Assembly (NCBI GenBank): GCA_964466115.1 | Contig: CAYXMH010000008.1 | Span: 1-64,000, forward strand | DNA: 64,000 nucleotides | Reading direction: 5' to 3' | Origin: Pseudolysobacter sp964466115 | GTDB taxonomy: Bacteria; Pseudomonadota; Gammaproteobacteria; Xanthomonadales; Rhodanobacteraceae | The notes under the pieces: generated by a model | What the model saw: only the letters and a program-made list of their open reading frames with translations | Told to the model about the DNA's origin: nothing | Databases searched by the model: none | Part shown: piece after piece, positions 62,701 through 64,000 of the stretch | Layout of the letters: every line of letters begins with the position of its first letter | Position numbering within the stretch: the stretch's first letter is position 1 | Position numbers and translations under genes: made by a program

Positions 62701-63400
62701 TGACGGTGCGCGAACCGGCGACGGCAAAGACTTGCTCACCCAACGCCACATCGCGCACCGGTGTCGGAGAAAAGGAATACATATACCGTCCGTTTTCGTA
62801 ACGCTTGTACGCTCGATAAACTTGTGTGCCTTCGCCAAAGGCCAAACGCGGCGTGTCCGAGCGCAGCGTGCCGTCCGGTTGCAGGGCGCTGTGGCCAAAG
62901 TTCCACTCATCGCCGATGTACTCATTCATCTGCGCCACCAGGGGCGAGGTCAGACTGAACGGAGTTGCCGTTTTGATTAAACCGGTGTTATCGATCGTGA
63001 CGGTTAAATTGTTGCCACCAGGGCCGGTCGTTTTCGCACGCAAGGTGACGTTTTGAAATGGTACATACGCCGCTCGAGTTTGCGTGCCTAAGTCAGCCAA
63101 ACTGATGGTGATGATCTGCGCCGGAACCGCAGCGGTCGCCGCCAGCGCCGTGATCTCGCCATTGCCAATGCCACGGAATATTGGTTGCGAAAGACGCGGT
63201 GTGCCGGTGATCGTGGTATCGAGTACCTCGACATCGAACGTGGCGTCCGCGGCTCCGCTGTAACTACCCGACAAGACCACCCGGCCGCTGCCCAGTTTGG
63301 CGGCCTCATCAGTGCGATACACGGCGTTCGACGGAACACCATTCGTCATCGACAACGCCGCGGCGCGCAGCACGTTATCGACGTTGCCGAGGTATTTCAT
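59750..63400 (-). CDS. Very large phage tail/fibre-like structural protein
   Basis: The 1216-residue product begins MKYLGNVDNVLRAAALSMTN after the tape-measure gene. The N-terminal third is beta-rich with Thr/Ser/Val stretches. Three related repeats lie in the middle. They share the pattern 'Y...P....G..Y.......G.SG.TEP.WP...G..V.DG...W', for example NTAATEPTWPTTIGATVTDG and GNSGATEPAWPTNGSTVVDG, as in tail proteins with carbohydrate-binding-like modules. The C-terminus has DEFDFQPSDVAHRLTAISL. It probably forms part of the tail tip or baseplate of a long-tailed phage. No peptidase or endosialidase motif is evident. Confidence 0.65.
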   Translation of the reverse strand: MKYLGNVDNVLRAAALSMTNGVPSNAVYRTDEAAKLGSGRVVLSGSYSGAADATFDVEVLDTTITGTPRLSQPIFRGIGNGEITALAATAAVPAQIITISLADLGTQTRAAYVPFQNVTLRAKTTGPGGNNLTVTIDNTGLIKTATPFSLTSPLVAQMNEYIGDEWNFGHSALQPDGTLRSDTPRLAFGEGTQVYRAYKRYENGRYMYSFSPTPVRDVALGEQVFAVAGSRTVTITNGIVTETYSGIVTLYDLLSRITATSALVEVVGVVANDLHPNGMGIDDLSVQTASYIDRVIKEGTRYAKRAALGLTVAAHAPTEHVVIECIEAVTPNAERWSVSGTVSGDLADAITGVLYAHTPLGFTIPEGVLPATTPAGDIVGEFRPISRPEGTPTPCLNLFRPVLGATARDKTLTFVYTLRPRSGCDCDAEPVDGGPNADCLGITELGGDMSTLADGHRLRRERVRAWVNGWVETSRRLTGTGPSQQISTETGDLRVARSVTDLLLKTLDSLYTHPDARLRNTAWQASHLYEADDIREPVIANGYRYRVALVTGNTAATEPTWPTTIGATVTDGSVTWENIGKTPIPLFDQKFADITAEFLKFIEGPTATRWFPMTTGGVFALPRVLPTVRNGHSYVVVKTPPLLAGNSGATEPAWPTNGSTVVDGDLVYQDDGAYWIGSHVYGAGSLLKPYNGRIFKTTSGGTSGSTEPDWDANVVTDGSITWVSQNNPVLLISINSPETSYPGGWSQLVSEYAGTFAEEMDVVLAAAGIETSFSSASTPGSECWQDHPERDFYWVCQEEPYQPVFTNLYYHTAKRQFDALGELIVVDTHEAGFAFQGCESELLPGDTMVVTIKAAENSRYIYQQGDRFEFDVIRGAPLTFGGGQNGSDTLTWRVRGSASGAAGTFAPYLLNTLVPNTYTDNGLTFAIGLGGIDFVLGDTFTFAIEGGRCRWRKNGGAWSATPIAIQPTVVLSDGLSANFIGGNAPSWVPTDRWSFAADAINGADQLRQPTDPRAAWMGSTELVVTPSVPSAIQSLLLCDHAIPSMAIIRLQGSNDDFITTPLNVVIPWFDQHIYYELSGTQTFAKYRVRIDQSGSMQWVYLGLAFQPTLPSGRVELGKLAKKWKLPGLNARKALGVTVQHTALADAQAKALVALIAHACEFDDRRIAVVPNPAEPSEMALVEYAADSIDVTDEFDFQPSDVAHRLTAISLTLEPVA

Positions 63401-63418
63401 TCAAAGGTCTCGAAGCAA

Positions 63419-64000
63419 TTAGCGGCTGCGGAAGGCGAGGCGCTGCAAGGCAGGGGTTAGGAAACGCGCGAGTTGATCCTGTAACGCGACATTGTCGCCC
63501 GGTGATAAATGATTAAAATTGCCAATGTGGATATGAATATCAGAGACGGTTTTAGGTGGCGTGATGGGCAGCGCACCAAGGCGACTGGTTGAAGGCGCGG
63601 AGGCGTCGTTACTGGCTGCGGTCTTGTTGGGTGACGTGTTTTGGCTGTCGGCTTTGAGTTTTGCGTTTTTTTCCTCCTCGATCTGTTTGAGGCGGCGCAC
63701 GTGTTCGGCCTCCGCCAATGCTCGTGCCTCATCGGCAACGGCGCGATTGGCAAACCCGCCTTGCTTGGCCAGCTCCTCAATGTGCGCACGTTCTTCAGCA
63801 AAGCGGCGATTCTCGATCGCGCTCTGATCGCCTTGCGCTTGATCTTTTGCATCGAGCAAGCGATCACGAATCGCTTTGAGTTCGTTGCCGACCTGCTCGG
63901 CGACTTGTGCCGTTTGCGTCAGTTCCTGAATGCGCCGCCGCAACTCATCGGCTTGCGAACCAATCACACCCCCCAATTCTTGTAAGACAAACTGCGCATC
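63419..64000 (-). CDS. Phage tail tape-measure-like protein, C-terminal part
   Basis: The frame is open at the right edge, so only the C-terminal 193 residues are visible. The text is coiled-coil-like, rich in Glu, Arg and Ala: QADELRRRIQELTQTAQVAE, ERAHIEELAKQGGFANRAV and EHVRRLKQIEEEKNAKLKA. A Ser/Thr/Pro linker and a short C-terminal segment (ALQDQLARFLTPALQRL) follow. Position before the large tail gene and the helical make-up suggest the end of a tape-measure protein. It could also be another coiled-coil tail component. Confidence 0.55.
   Translation of the reverse strand, partial: DAQFVLQELGGVIGSQADELRRRIQELTQTAQVAEQVGNELKAIRDRLLDAKDQAQGDQSAIENRRFAEERAHIEELAKQGGFANRAVADEARALAEAEHVRRLKQIEEEKNAKLKADSQNTSPNKTAASNDASAPSTSRLGALPITPPKTVSDIHIHIGNFNHLSPGDNVALQDQLARFLTPALQRLAFRSR

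Larger units (their letters stand above)
56252..64000. mobile_element. Prophage tail-module end (prophage continues beyond the right edge)
   Basis: Seven minus-strand genes from the tape-measure-like fragment to the Dam methylase, most of them coupled by ATGA or GTGA overlaps, form a phage tail block ending with methylase and nuclease-like genes. No integrase, attachment site, capsid or terminase gene is visible, so the left boundary between about 56 and 57.6 kb is an estimate. Confidence 0.6.

Noticed and set aside
1..64000. tRNA or rRNA genes
   Set aside because: No cloverleaf-like or rRNA-like segment was recognised by reading; a covariance-model search would be decisive.

Overview
The window reads as chromosomal DNA of a gammaproteobacterium, most likely close to the Xanthomonadales (Lysobacterales). 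Reasons: moderate to high GC with tight ATGA-coupled operons, a Zur box of the gammaproteobacterial type, a CopL-like copper gene, a HiPIP, a bacterial leucyl-transferase (bpt), and several secreted proteins ending in an (I/V)(F/Y)xxG(F/L)E tail, which I associate with that order. No rRNA, tRNA, CRISPR array or intact insertion sequence was seen. The genus cannot be fixed from this sequence.

Layout. 1-8.3 kb: a cut-off secreted PHB-depolymerase-like hydrolase, a Zur-boxed zinc-uptake operon (outer-membrane porin, ZnuA-like, ZnuB-like, no ATPase), two small secreted-protein genes and an orphan GspE/PilB-type ATPase. 8.4-24.7 kb: a low-oxygen and metal-stress block. It holds a GNAT, a P2-type ATPase, an operon of beta-CASP nuclease, NMP/thymidine phosphorylase and PRPP synthetase, a two-helix membrane protein, a copper operon (CopL-like, TolC-like, multicopper oxidase, CopA), pta-ackA and a HiPIP. 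Three FNR/ANR-like boxes lie upstream of genes in this block. 24.8-26.5 kb: a secreted RHS protein whose C-terminus looks like a class I methyltransferase. 26.8-34 kb: housekeeping genes (tesB, DUF2007, DUF421, bpt, transglutaminase-like, SPFH plus ribbon-helix-helix pair, hydrolase, LAS carboxypeptidase). 34-56 kb: an accessory secreted-protein region with a Vgb-like propeller, a TPR-C39-RHS giant, a glycine-rich beta-strand-repeat protein and a 2486-residue SpvB/FG-GAP/RHS protein. The last ends in an HExxH zincin domain and is followed at once by a small exported protein, a candidate immunity factor. 56-64 kb: one end of a prophage tail module on the minus strand (tape measure, very large tail protein, further tail proteins, Dam methylase), finishing with a PD-(D/E)XK-like protein and a truncated antitoxin-like gene.

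How the genes may work together. The FNR-like boxes suggest anaerobic induction of acetate-kinase ATP synthesis, RNA/nucleotide salvage and electron transfer. The copper operon handles periplasmic and cytoplasmic Cu. The RHS proteins form a polymorphic-toxin-like set. The most promising undescribed items are the zincin RHS effector with its immunity candidate, the RHS-methyltransferase fusion, the SPFH/RHH pair with a helically phased operator, and the nuclease-Dam pair at the prophage end.
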